From ATZT02 sp038124905 (GTDB taxonomy: Bacteria; Actinomycetota; Actinomycetes; S36-B12; UBA5976): a stretch of 21,852 bases of DNA. Shown here piece after piece: positions 7,732 to 14,747 of this stretch; position 1 is the stretch's first letter; the number at the start of each line of letters is the position of its first letter. The DNA lies in assembly GCA_038124905.1 (NCBI GenBank), contig JAYPCW010000019.1:1-21852 (forward strand), written 5' to 3'. The translations under genes and the position numbers were made by a program. The notes beneath the pieces were generated by a model, which was not told where the DNA came from, did no database searches, and saw only the letters and a list, made by a program, of their open reading frames with translations.

Positions 7732-7917
7732 TTACCAACTTGATTTGGTGATACCGGGTAGCTCACCTTTATGTGCCATATTGCGAAAGCAAATCCGGCA
7801 CAAATTAAATTTGCGATACACCGCACGCGAACGTCCGCATGAACCGCAGCGGGTATAAGCGCGAGATGAAAACTTGGGAGTGCGTTGTTGTCTGATTTTT
7901 TGTGATGTCTTGGCCAT
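7732..7917 (-). CDS. rpsN: 30S ribosomal protein S14, zinc-binding type (type Z)
   Basis: A 61-residue small-subunit head protein. It is the short zinc-ribbon form, with ligands C24, C27, C40 and C43 (RCGSCGRSR and LCRICFRN), placed in the spc operon between rplE and rpsH. Many bacteria carry a second, longer, cysteine-free S14 used under zinc shortage; none is present in this window. It starts five bases after the rplE stop. Confidence 0.98.
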   Translation of the reverse strand: MAKTSQKIRQQRTPKFSSRAYTRCGSCGRSRAVYRKFNLCRICFRNMAHKGELPGITKSSW

Positions 7918-7922
7918 TTGGC

Positions 7923-8486
7923 TTATGCCTCCTTGAACGGAAAGCCGAAAGCACTTAATAGTGCTTTGCCTTCTGCGTTATTTTTGGCGGTAGTGACGAT
8001 GGTGATGTCCATGCCGCGAGGGCGATCGATGGAATCTTGAGGAACTTCAAGAAACACTGATTGCTCAGTTAATCCGAAGGTGTAGTTTCCGTGACCATCA
8101 AATTGCTTTGGTGATAATCCACGAAAATCTCTGATACGAGGAATCGCGACCGAAAGTAAGCGGTCAAAAAATTCCCACATTCTGTCGCCACGCAAAGTAA
8201 CGTGGGCGCCAATTGGCTGACCTTCGCGAAGCTTAAAGTTTGCAATTGATTTAGTTGCCTTATTTACTGATGGTTTTTGGCCAGCAATCAAAGTGAGGTC
8301 TCTAATTGCACCTTCAAGCAGTTTTGAATCTTTTGCGGCTTCTCCAACACCCATATTGATGACAATTTTTGTGAAGCGTGGCACCTGGTTCACATTCGCT
8401 AGATTTAATTCCTTTACTAAATGTGGAACAACTTCTGTTTGATATTTAGCTTTTAATCTAGGTGCGGTAGCAGTTGCGGTACTCAT
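7923..8486 (-). CDS. rplE: 50S ribosomal protein L5
   Basis: Binds 5S rRNA in the central protuberance and contacts the P-site tRNA; 187 residues. After a short alanine/threonine N-terminus come RFTKIVINMGVGEA, SIANFKLREGQPIGAHVTLRG, and FDGHGNYTFGLTEQSVF, all typical. The ATG follows the rplX stop immediately with no spacer, which suggests coupled translation. Confidence 0.98.
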   Translation of the reverse strand: MSTATATAPRLKAKYQTEVVPHLVKELNLANVNQVPRFTKIVINMGVGEAAKDSKLLEGAIRDLTLIAGQKPSVNKATKSIANFKLREGQPIGAHVTLRGDRMWEFFDRLLSVAIPRIRDFRGLSPKQFDGHGNYTFGLTEQSVFLEVPQDSIDRPRGMDITIVTTAKNNAEGKALLSAFGFPFKEA

Positions 8487-8849
8487 TTACAATTCCTCCC
8501 CGGTGCGACGAGAAATTCTTACTGAACGAGTTGCTGGGTAAGTGGTTCCATCGCTACGACGCTTGTCAACTTTTGATCTCTTATAGCCCACACGAGTTGC
8601 TCGATTGTCTTGCTCAACTACTGGCATCACATTGCTGGAGTCAATTGGAGCTTCTACGGTTAAAATTCCGCCAGCTTTTGCTCCACGCTCAGCTTGAGTA
8701 ACTTTCGTGTGCTTCTTAACGCGATTGACGCCTTCGACAACAACCTTGCGTTTAACTGGGTCTACTTTAAGAACTTTTCCAGTTACACCCTTGTCTTTGC
8801 CAGAAATAACCTGTACTAGGTCACCTTTTTTAATGTGTAGTGACGCCAT
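8487..8849 (-). CDS. rplX: 50S ribosomal protein L24
   Basis: An assembly-initiator protein that binds the 5' end of 23S rRNA near the exit tunnel; 120 residues. A KOW motif is visible at the N-terminus (KKGDLVQVISGKDKGVTGKV). The middle has the VVEGVNRVKKHTK signature. It shares a TAATG overlap with rplN and abuts rplE. Confidence 0.97.
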   Translation of the reverse strand: MASLHIKKGDLVQVISGKDKGVTGKVLKVDPVKRKVVVEGVNRVKKHTKVTQAERGAKAGGILTVEAPIDSSNVMPVVEQDNRATRVGYKRSKVDKRRSDGTTYPATRSVRISRRTGEEL

Positions 8850-9217
8850 TACAAAACCTCCGGTGCTAAAGAAATAATTTTCATAAATTTCTTATCACGC
8901 AATTCGCGACCCACCGGGCCGAAAATACGAGTTCCTCTTGGCTCGCCATCAGCCTTCAAAATCACTGCCGCGTTTTCATCAAAGCGGATGTAAGAACCAT
9001 CAGGGCGTCTTAAGTGTTTGGTGGTGCGCACTACTACTGCCTTAACCACTTCACCTTTTTTAACGCCGCCACCAGGAATGGCATCCTTGACGCTAGCCAC
9101 AATCACATCGCCGATTCCGGCATATCTTCTTTGCGATCCACCTAACACACGGATGCAAAGCAATTCTTTGGCTCCGCTGTTATCAGCTACCCGCAAACGG
9201 GACTCTTGTTGAATCAT
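8849..9217 (-). CDS. rplN: 50S ribosomal protein L14
   Basis: A large-subunit protein forming an intersubunit bridge and the docking site for the silencing factor RsfS; 122 residues. The frame is open back to 9256, but the family start is MIQQESRLRVADNSGAK at ATG 9217. The extra 13 residues would lie inside rpsQ, so I reject them. The core GVKKGEVVKAVVVRT and the C-terminal ISLAPEVL are normal. There is no gap separating the S10-type genes (ending in rpsQ) from the spc-type genes (starting here): two bases only. Confidence 0.97.
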   Translation of the reverse strand: MIQQESRLRVADNSGAKELLCIRVLGGSQRRYAGIGDVIVASVKDAIPGGGVKKGEVVKAVVVRTTKHLRRPDGSYIRFDENAAVILKADGEPRGTRIFGPVGRELRDKKFMKIISLAPEVL

Positions 9218-9219
9218 TC

Positions 9220-9483
9220 TTACTTCGCCTTCTCGATGATGTTGACTAAGCGCCAACGCTTAGTGGCAGAAAGGGGACGAGTCTCAGCGATTTCCACCCG
9301 ATCGCCGATACCGGCTTCGTTGTTTTCATCATGAGCTTTTAGTTTGGAACGGCTAGAAACAACTTTTCCATACAAAGAGTGTTTGGTTCGGTCTTCAATT
9401 TGCACCACTATGGTCTTATCCATTTTGTTGCTGACCACAACCCCTTCACGTATTTTTCGATAGTTCCGAGTTAATTCACTCAT
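9220..9483 (-). CDS. rpsQ: 30S ribosomal protein S17
   Basis: An early-assembling 16S rRNA-binding protein with an OB fold; 87 residues. Motifs: REGVVVSNKMDKTIVVQIE and the family signature GDRVEIAETRPLSATKRWRLV. Its ATG overlaps the rpmC stop by four bases (ATGA), a classic coupling arrangement. It is the last gene of the S10-type set. Confidence 0.97.
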   Translation of the reverse strand: MSELTRNYRKIREGVVVSNKMDKTIVVQIEDRTKHSLYGKVVSSRSKLKAHDENNEAGIGDRVEIAETRPLSATKRWRLVNIIEKAK

Positions 9484-9707
9484 GCCACACCTTCTTCAAC
9501 TGGAGTAATTCCAAGTTCTCTCTCGCGCAAGACCGTATAAATGCGAGCAATCTCACCGCGAACTGCTTTTAAGCGGCCATGAGATTCAAGTTGTCCGGTT
9601 GCTGCCTGAAAGCGCAAGTTGAATAACTCTTCTTTTGCTTCGCTCAACTTGGTATTCAATTCTTCGCTTGAATAGCCTCTGAACTCTGATGCTTTCTTAG
9701 TTGCCAT
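9480..9707 (-). CDS. rpmC: 50S ribosomal protein L29
   Basis: A small helical hairpin protein at the tunnel exit, where it helps form the docking site for SRP and trigger factor; 75 residues. The N-terminal half has SEELNTKLSEAKEELFNLRF and the signature GRLKAVRGEIARIYTVLRER, both standard. It starts four bases after the rplP stop, and its own stop overlaps the rpsQ start. Confidence 0.97.
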   Translation of the reverse strand: MATKKASEFRGYSSEELNTKLSEAKEELFNLRFQAATGQLESHGRLKAVRGEIARIYTVLRERELGITPVEEGVA

Positions 9708-9711
9708 CTTT

Positions 9712-10131
9712 TTAACCCTCCGTTATTTCGCGACGGACGATGCGACACTTCATTGGCAATTTGTGCATGGCACGCGTCAAAGCGGTCATCGCAGTTTTTT
9801 CGTCAGGAAAGGTAATTTCAAACATCACGCGCCCTGGCTTAACGTTTGCTACCCAAAATTCTGGTGAACCCTTACCGGAACCCATACGAGTTTCAGCTGG
9901 CTTCTTGGTTAGTGGGCGATCTGGATAAATATTGATCCAAACTTTTCCACCACGCTTTAAGTGACGAGTCATGGCAATACGTGCCGCTTCAATTTGACGG
10001 TTAGTTACATAAGCTGCAGTAACTGCTTGCAATCCATAGTCACCATAAGTCACACGGGTTCCGCCTTTGGCTTTACCGCTACGAGAAGGGTGATGTTGTT
10101 TACGATGAGCAACTCTTTTTGGAATTAACAT
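9712..10131 (-). CDS. rplP: 50S ribosomal protein L16
   Basis: A large-subunit protein needed for A-site tRNA positioning; 139 residues. It starts MLIPKRVAHRKQHHP and carries the family signatures WINIYPDRPLTKKPAETRMG and GKGSPEFWVANVKPGRVMFE. It abuts rpsC with no spacer on the upstream side. Length and sequence are ordinary. Confidence 0.98.
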   Translation of the reverse strand: MLIPKRVAHRKQHHPSRSGKAKGGTRVTYGDYGLQAVTAAYVTNRQIEAARIAMTRHLKRGGKVWINIYPDRPLTKKPAETRMGSGKGSPEFWVANVKPGRVMFEITFPDEKTAMTALTRAMHKLPMKCRIVRREITEG

Positions 10132-10974
10132 TTATTCACTCACCTCTTCCGCAGGGGTTTCACTGCTTGCCACAACTTCTTCAGTTGCAACTTCAGTGCT
10201 GACTTCTTCTACCGTTTCGCCGGCTGCTGCTTCTTCACCATCAGCTTTTCTCGGCTTACGAGCTGGCTTTGATTTAATTGACGATTGGGCAGCCGCACGC
10301 TCAGCTGCAGCCTTTGCTTCTTTTTCAGCTTGGGTTACTGGTGCATCACCCTTGAAAATCCAAACTTTTACGCCGATGCGGCCGAAAGTGGTGTGTGATT
10401 CATAGAATCCAAAATCGATATTGGCGCGCAAAGTATGCAAAGGAACTCGACCTTCGCGATAAAACTCGGTACGGCTCATTTCAGCGCCGCCTAGACGACC
10501 TGAAACTTGAACTCTGATTCCTTTGGCACCATTCTTTAGAGCTGATTGCATTCCCTTGCGCATTGCGCGTCGGAATGAAACACGGCTGGCTAATTGCTCG
10601 GCGATACCTTGGGCAACTAATTGGGCATCAACTTCAGGATTCTTTACTTCAAGAATATTTAATTGAACTTGCTTTCCAGTTAATTTTTCAAGATCAATTC
10701 TGATGCGATCAGCTTCTTGCCCGCGGCGACCAATCACAATTCCGGGGCGCGCAGTGTGAATATCTACTCTTACTCTTTCACGAGTGCGCTCGATATCAAC
10801 GCGGCTGATTCCAGCTCTTTGCATACCCTTAGTAAGCAAGCGGCGAATTTCGATATCTTCTTTTACATAATCCTTGTAACGCTCACCCTTTTTAGTGGAA
10901 TCAGCAAACCACTTGCTGGTGTATTCCGAGGTGTAACCCAAGCGAAAGCCATGGGGATTAACTTTTTGACCCAT
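10132..10974 (-). CDS. rpsC: 30S ribosomal protein S3 with acidic C-terminal tail
   Basis: Forms part of the mRNA entry channel and helicase site of the small subunit. The 280 residues include a type-2 KH domain (GIVIGRRGQEADRI, residues 78-91) and the C-terminal S3 domain with SGRLGGAEMSRTE (158-170) and GRIGVKVWIFKGD (198-210). After about residue 213 a tail begins: first alanine/lysine-rich (AEKEAKAAAERAAA), then strongly acidic (from about 245, rich in E, T, V, A). Extended S3 tails are frequent in actinobacteria; E. coli S3 ends near 233. The ATG overlaps the rplV stop by one base (TAATG). Confidence 0.98.
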   Translation of the reverse strand: MGQKVNPHGFRLGYTSEYTSKWFADSTKKGERYKDYVKEDIEIRRLLTKGMQRAGISRVDIERTRERVRVDIHTARPGIVIGRRGQEADRIRIDLEKLTGKQVQLNILEVKNPEVDAQLVAQGIAEQLASRVSFRRAMRKGMQSALKNGAKGIRVQVSGRLGGAEMSRTEFYREGRVPLHTLRANIDFGFYESHTTFGRIGVKVWIFKGDAPVTQAEKEAKAAAERAAAQSSIKSKPARKPRKADGEEAAAGETVEEVSTEVATEEVVASSETPAEEVSE

Positions 10975-11564
10975 TATTTATCCTCTGCCTTCTTCTTAGG
11001 GGCTGCCTTTTTTGCCGGAGCCTTTTTCGCCGGTGCCTTCTTTGCTACTGCTTTTTTCGCAGGAGCTTTCTTGGCTGCTGCTTTTTTGGCAGGAGCTTTC
11101 TTCGCCGGTGCTGCTGCAGCTTTTTCTTCAGTTGCTACTTCAGCTTTTGGTGCGGCGGCTGGCTTGGCCTTTACTTCTTCTTTAACACTTGGTTTTTGAC
11201 TTCGACGACCAGGTTTTTGACGAGCTGGAGTGCCTTGCTCTTCCAAGATCAATGTGATGTGACTGGTTCGCTTGTCGATTCGATAAGCACGACCTTGCGC
11301 ACGAGGACGGATGCGCTTCATGGTTGGGCCTTCATCGACAAAAGCTTCGGCGATATACATATTTGAAGGATCTATATTCAAATTGTTCGACGCGTTGCTC
11401 ATGGCACTCTTTAATAGCTTGCCAACCGGTTCGCTAGCGCCTTGTTCGGCGTAACGCAAAACCGCTTGCGCTTCAAGTGCTGACATGCCGCGAATCATAT
11501 TGACCACTCGGCGTGCCTTCATGGGCGTCACTCGCACATAGCGTGCTTGTGCCCTGGCTTCCAT
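10974..11564 (-). CDS. rplV: 50S ribosomal protein L22 with histone-H1-like tail
   Basis: Lines the polypeptide exit tunnel. The first 110 or so residues are a normal L22 (VRVTPMKARRVVNMIRG; tunnel hairpin at EGPTMKRIRPRAQGRAYRI; THITLILEE-like SHITLILEE). From about residue 111 to 196 there is a long extension. A proline/alanine linker leads to a repeated lysine-alanine-proline tract (residues 153-190), where the unit AKKAPAKKA recurs. Ordinary L22 proteins have about 110-120 residues, so this is some 75 longer. Such tails are known on actinobacterial HU, S16 and similar nucleic-acid-binding proteins. Here it may stabilise ribosomes by contacting rRNA, or may project from the tunnel exit. 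Confidence 0.97.
   Translation of the reverse strand: MEARAQARYVRVTPMKARRVVNMIRGMSALEAQAVLRYAEQGASEPVGKLLKSAMSNASNNLNIDPSNMYIAEAFVDEGPTMKRIRPRAQGRAYRIDKRTSHITLILEEQGTPARQKPGRRSQKPSVKEEVKAKPAAAPKAEVATEEKAAAAPAKKAPAKKAAAKKAPAKKAVAKKAPAKKAPAKKAAPKKKAEDK
10992..11108 (-). repeat. Lys/Ala/Pro codon repeat in rplV
   Basis: An in-frame, imperfect short repeat encoding residues 153-191 of L22. The unit is about five to nine codons (APAKKA or AAKKAPAKKA). Codons vary between units (GCA, GCC, GCT for alanine), so the repeat is kept at protein level more than at DNA level, although unequal crossing-over could still change unit number. Confidence 0.85.
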
Positions 11565-11585
11565 TTTTGTCCTCGTTCCTTTTCT

Positions 11586-11867
11586 TTACTTCTTTTGTGC
11601 TTTTTGATCTGACTTAACGTGACCTTTGAAGGTACGCGTTGGAGCAAATTCGCCCAACTTATGTCCGATCATGTTTTCGGTGATGAATACTGGGATGTGC
11701 TTGCGTCCGTCATGAACTGCAATGGTGTGACCAATCATTTCTGGAGTGATCATCGAACGACGAGACCAAGTCTTAATCACATTCTTTTGGTTCTTTTCGT
11801 TTTGCTCACTTACTTTCTTTTCCAAGTGATGGTCAACGAATGGACCTTTCTTTAAGCTGCGTGGCAT
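11586..11867 (-). CDS. rpsS: 30S ribosomal protein S19
   Basis: A head protein that forms a complex with S13 near the A and P sites; 93 residues. Start MPRSLKKGPFVDHHL and the signatures STMITPEMIGHTI-like (SRRSMITPEMIGHTIAVHDG) and GHKLGEFAPTRTF are standard. It lies 12 bases after rplB and 21 before rplV. Confidence 0.98.
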   Translation of the reverse strand: MPRSLKKGPFVDHHLEKKVSEQNEKNQKNVIKTWSRRSMITPEMIGHTIAVHDGRKHIPVFITENMIGHKLGEFAPTRTFKGHVKSDQKAQKK

Positions 11868-11879
11868 AAGTGAGGTCTC

Positions 11880-12716
11880 CTATCGATTCTTGTTCTTTGG
11901 ACGGCGACGCACAATGAACTTTGAGCTCGCTTTGTTGGGATTACGGGTACGTCCTTCGGGCTTACCGCTTGGGTTAACTGGGTGACGTCCACCTGAAGTT
12001 CTACCTTCACCACCACCATGAGGGTGATCTACTGGGTTCATAACCACACCGCGAACAGTTGGGCGCTTGCCCTTCCAACGCATCCGGCCGGCTTTACCCC
12101 AGTTGATGTTGGATTGCTCTGCGTTTCCAACTTCACCAACGGTGGCGCGGGCTCTTACATCTACGTTTCTAATTTCACCTGAAGGTAAACGTAATTGCGC
12201 AAATGGACCATCTTTTGCCACTAGTTGAATTGCGGATCCAGCAGAGCGAGCAATCTTGGCTCCCCCACCAGGCTTAATTTCAACTGCGTGGATCACGGTA
12301 CCTACGGGAATATTTCTTAGCGGCAAATTATTACCAGGCTTAATGTCAGCACTTGGGCCAGTTTCGATGCGATCGCCTTGTTTCAATCTGGCTGGAGCCA
12401 AAATGTAACGCTTTTCGCCATCAGCAAAGTGCAAAAGCGCAATGCGTGAAGTGCGGTTTGGATCGTATTCAATATGAGCCACGGTTGCTGGAACGCCATC
12501 TTTATCAGAACGCTTGAAGTCAATAATTCGATAAGCGCGCTTGTGTCCGCCACCTTGATGGCGAGTAGTGATACGCCCTTGATTGTTGCGTCCACCTTTG
12601 TTCTTTACTGGCACCAAAAGAGACTTCTCTGGGGTGTCGCGAGTAATTTCAACAAAGTCAGCAACACTCGAGCCACGACGGCCGGGAGTTGTTGGTTTGT
12701 ATTTACGAATTCCCAT
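11880..12716 (-). CDS. rplB: 50S ribosomal protein L2
   Basis: Needed for subunit association and peptidyl-transferase assembly; 278 residues. N-terminus MGIRKYKPTTPGRRG; central KPGNNLPLRNIPVGTVIHAV; C-terminal signature MNPVDHPHGGGEGR with the conserved histidine. The ATG at 12716 is preceded by AAGGAG at good spacing. A TTG one codon upstream (12719) would be too close to that site, so I place the start at the ATG. Confidence 0.98.
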   Translation of the reverse strand: MGIRKYKPTTPGRRGSSVADFVEITRDTPEKSLLVPVKNKGGRNNQGRITTRHQGGGHKRAYRIIDFKRSDKDGVPATVAHIEYDPNRTSRIALLHFADGEKRYILAPARLKQGDRIETGPSADIKPGNNLPLRNIPVGTVIHAVEIKPGGGAKIARSAGSAIQLVAKDGPFAQLRLPSGEIRNVDVRARATVGEVGNAEQSNINWGKAGRMRWKGKRPTVRGVVMNPVDHPHGGGEGRTSGGRHPVNPSGKPEGRTRNPNKASSKFIVRRRPKNKNR

Positions 12717-12725
12717 CAATTCTCC

Positions 12726-13025
12726 TTATGCATTTGGCGCATTGAAGATATCGATGCGGTCGCCTTGCGCCAGGCTCACGATCGCCCGCTTGGAATCTGG
12801 ACGTGAGCCAGCTCCATAGCGAGTGCGGTATTTTTTGCCAATTCGATTTGAAGTATTAACGTTTAGAACTTTAACTTTGAAAAGTTCTTCTACTGCTAAC
12901 TTAATTTCAGTCTTATTGGCATCTTTGCGAACTAAAAAGGTGTACTTGTTTTCATCTAATAAACCGTAACTCTTTTCAGAAACTACAGGTGCGATCAAAA
13001 TGTCGCGGGCGTGTAATTGACTCAT
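12726..13025 (-). CDS. rplW: 50S ribosomal protein L23
   Basis: A tunnel-exit protein that binds trigger factor and the signal recognition particle; 99 residues. Motifs: ILIAPVVSEKSYGLLDENKY, KTEIKLAVEELFKVKVLNVN and a basic RIGKKYRTRYG loop. Its ATG shares one base with the rplD stop (TAATG), pointing to coupled translation. Confidence 0.97.
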   Translation of the reverse strand: MSQLHARDILIAPVVSEKSYGLLDENKYTFLVRKDANKTEIKLAVEELFKVKVLNVNTSNRIGKKYRTRYGAGSRPDSKRAIVSLAQGDRIDIFNAPNA

Positions 13026-13666
13026 TAGACGGCCACCTCTTTATTGTTGTGCTTCAAGAAAAGTTGGTAAGCCTCTTCAGAGAAAACCACATCATCAGCC
13101 ACGATTACGTCATAAGTGTTAACTTGATCGTAAGCGATGGTATGAACGCCAGGTACGTTTCTTAACGAGAACCAACCAGCAGGATCTTGACGAGTAAGTA
13201 CTACCAAAACCTTCTTGCCGGTTACTACATTTGCCAAGGCAGCAAGTGCAGCTTTGGTTGACGGCTTTTCACCTTCAACAACTTTGGTAAGTACATGAAT
13301 TCGGCCTTCTTTTGCTCGGTCACTTAGTGCTGAGCGCAAAGCTGCGGCTTTCATTTTCTTAGGGGTGCGCTCGTCGTAATCGCGAGTGCGGGGCCCATGA
13401 GAAACACCACCACCGGCATAGTGCGGGGCGCGAATCGAACCTTGACGGGCGCGGCCAGTTCCTTTTTGCTTGTATGGCTTTTTACCGCCACCAGAAACTT
13501 CAGCACGAGTTTTAGTGTGCGCAGTTCCGCTGCGAGCAGCAGCGAGCTGTGCCGTCACTACTTGGTGCATTAGTGGAATGTTCACTTGCACTTCGAAAAT
13601 CTCACTGGGCAAGTCCACACTCTTAGTTGCTTTGCCGTTAGTGTCTTTAATTTCTACTGAGGCCAT
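13025..13666 (-). CDS. rplD: 50S ribosomal protein L4
   Basis: An early-assembling 23S rRNA-binding protein whose loop lines the exit tunnel; 213 residues. The tunnel loop GGGKKPYKQKGTGRARQGS looks wild-type; macrolide-resistance changes fall in this loop in other bacteria. The C-terminal VIVADDVVFSEEAYQLF is typical. In E. coli L4 controls the S10 operon by attenuation; no matching leader is evident here. The ATG abuts the rplC stop. Confidence 0.98.
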   Translation of the reverse strand: MASVEIKDTNGKATKSVDLPSEIFEVQVNIPLMHQVVTAQLAAARSGTAHTKTRAEVSGGGKKPYKQKGTGRARQGSIRAPHYAGGGVSHGPRTRDYDERTPKKMKAAALRSALSDRAKEGRIHVLTKVVEGEKPSTKAALAALANVVTGKKVLVVLTRQDPAGWFSLRNVPGVHTIAYDQVNTYDVIVADDVVFSEEAYQLFLKHNNKEVAV

Positions 13667-14320
13667 TTATGCGTTCACCGCCGTCTTAGCTGCTGAGCGA
13701 ACCAAAACCAAAGCGCCTTGTGGGCCCGGTACTGATCCTTTAATTAATAACAAACCATTTTCGGCATCAACGCTTTGTACTTTTAAGTTTTGCGTGGTGA
13801 TGCGGTCATTACCCATACGCCCAGCCATACGAATTCCCTTGAAAACTCTGCCGGGAGTGGCGCAGGCGCCAATCGAGCCAGGGCTGCGGTGCTTCCGCTT
13901 TACACCGTGTGAAGCGCGAAGTCCATGAAATCCGTGACGCTTCATTACGCCCGCAAATCCTTTACCTTTGCTGGTACCAGTTACGTCAACAATTTCACCG
14001 GCTTGAAAAGTTTCAGCGGTTAATTCCTGGCCGAGGGTATATTCACCAGCATTGCTAGTACGTAGTTCAGTTATATAACGGCGTGGAGTAACCGAAGCTT
14101 TAGCAAAGTGACCGGCATCTGGCTTGTTAACTTTGCGAGGATCAATGGCACCAAAGCCAAGTTGAATCGCGCTATAGCCATCTTTTTCTGCAGTACGTAC
14201 TTGAGTAACTACGCAAGGGCCTGCCTTAATAACCGTCACTGGAACAACTTTGTTGTTCTCATCCCAAACTTGTGTCATTCCCAACTTTTCGCCGAGAATT
14301 CCTTTAACAACTTTTTCCAT
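13667..14320 (-). CDS. rplC: 50S ribosomal protein L3
   Basis: One of the first proteins to bind 23S rRNA, reaching the peptidyl-transferase centre; 217 residues. The frame is open back to 14377, but that overlaps rpsJ. The family start is MEKVVKGILGEKLGMTQ at ATG 14320, with a GAGGGA motif upstream. The core has GTSKGKGFAGVMKRHGF and the tip RASHGVKRKHRSPGSIG, followed by GRVFKGIRMAGRMG, all conserved. It follows rpsJ after 16 bases. Confidence 0.97.
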   Translation of the reverse strand: MEKVVKGILGEKLGMTQVWDENNKVVPVTVIKAGPCVVTQVRTAEKDGYSAIQLGFGAIDPRKVNKPDAGHFAKASVTPRRYITELRTSNAGEYTLGQELTAETFQAGEIVDVTGTSKGKGFAGVMKRHGFHGLRASHGVKRKHRSPGSIGACATPGRVFKGIRMAGRMGNDRITTQNLKVQSVDAENGLLLIKGSVPGPQGALVLVRSAAKTAVNA

Positions 14321-14336
14321 TTTTTCTATCCCTCGC

Positions 14337-14645
14337 CTACAACTTGATCTCAATGTCGACGCCGGCAGGCAAATCAAGCCTCATCAAGCTGTCAACGGTT
14401 TTTGGAGTTGGGTCGAGAATGTCAATTAAGCGCTTATGGGTGCGCATTTCAAAGTGCTCGCGAGAGTCTTTGTACTTATGAGGTGAGCGAATCACTACAT
14501 AAACATTCTTTTCAGTAGGTAGCGGCACCGGGCCAGCAACCTTTGCGCCAGTCTTGGTAACGGTATCAACGATTTTGCGCGCTGAAGAATCAATTACCTC
14601 ATGGTCATAGGCTTTTAACCTGATGCGGATTTTTTGTCCGGCCAT
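14337..14645 (-). CDS. rpsJ: 30S ribosomal protein S10
   Basis: A head protein that also serves as NusE in transcription antitermination; 102 residues. Motifs: KIRIRLKAYDHEVIDSSARK, VAGPVPLPTEK and the family signature SPHKYKDSREHFEMRTHKRL. An AAGGT motif about ten bases upstream of the ATG may be the ribosome binding site. First gene of the S10-type set, 102 bases after tuf; that gap holds a 12-bp hairpin. Confidence 0.98.
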   Translation of the reverse strand: MAGQKIRIRLKAYDHEVIDSSARKIVDTVTKTGAKVAGPVPLPTEKNVYVVIRSPHKYKDSREHFEMRTHKRLIDILDPTPKTVDSLMRLDLPAGVDIEIKL

Positions 14646-14695
14646 GGTCTTTGTTACCTTGTCTTTCTTTTAAGTAGTGCCGCTGGTTTTATTTC

Positions 14696-14724
14696 CGATT
14701 AGGGAGCTTGTGGCTCCCTAATCG
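14696..14724 (-). terminator. Perfect 12-bp hairpin between tuf and rpsJ, possible terminator
   Basis: Arms 14696-14707 and 14713-14724 (CGATTAGGGAGC and its exact complement) enclose a five-base loop. In the - strand transcript it starts 24 bases after the tuf stop and is followed by GAAATAAAACC, with no U run, so it is not a textbook intrinsic terminator. Actinobacterial terminators often lack the U run, so termination or 3'-end protection of the tuf message is plausible. Read-through or a weak promoter in the remaining 50 bases must then supply rpsJ; I see no clear promoter boxes there. Confidence 0.6.
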
Positions 14725-14747
14725 AAAGTCTTTCGGTTGATTCTTAA

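Noticed and set aside
9218..9256. N-terminal extension of L14 (MALSQHHREGEVR)
   Set aside because: It lies inside rpsQ and is foreign to the L14 family, which starts MIQQESRLRVADNSG.
10717..11199. A 160-residue + strand frame with repeated FFAGAFFAGAF segments that looks like a membrane protein
   Set aside because: It is the reverse-strand shadow of the lysine/alanine repeat in rplV and of rpsC; Lys and Ala codons read backwards give Phe, Gly and Ala.
14321..14377. N-terminal extension of L3 (MICLPASTLRSS)
   Set aside because: It overlaps the rpsJ end and has no L3 similarity; the ATG at 14320 gives the family start.
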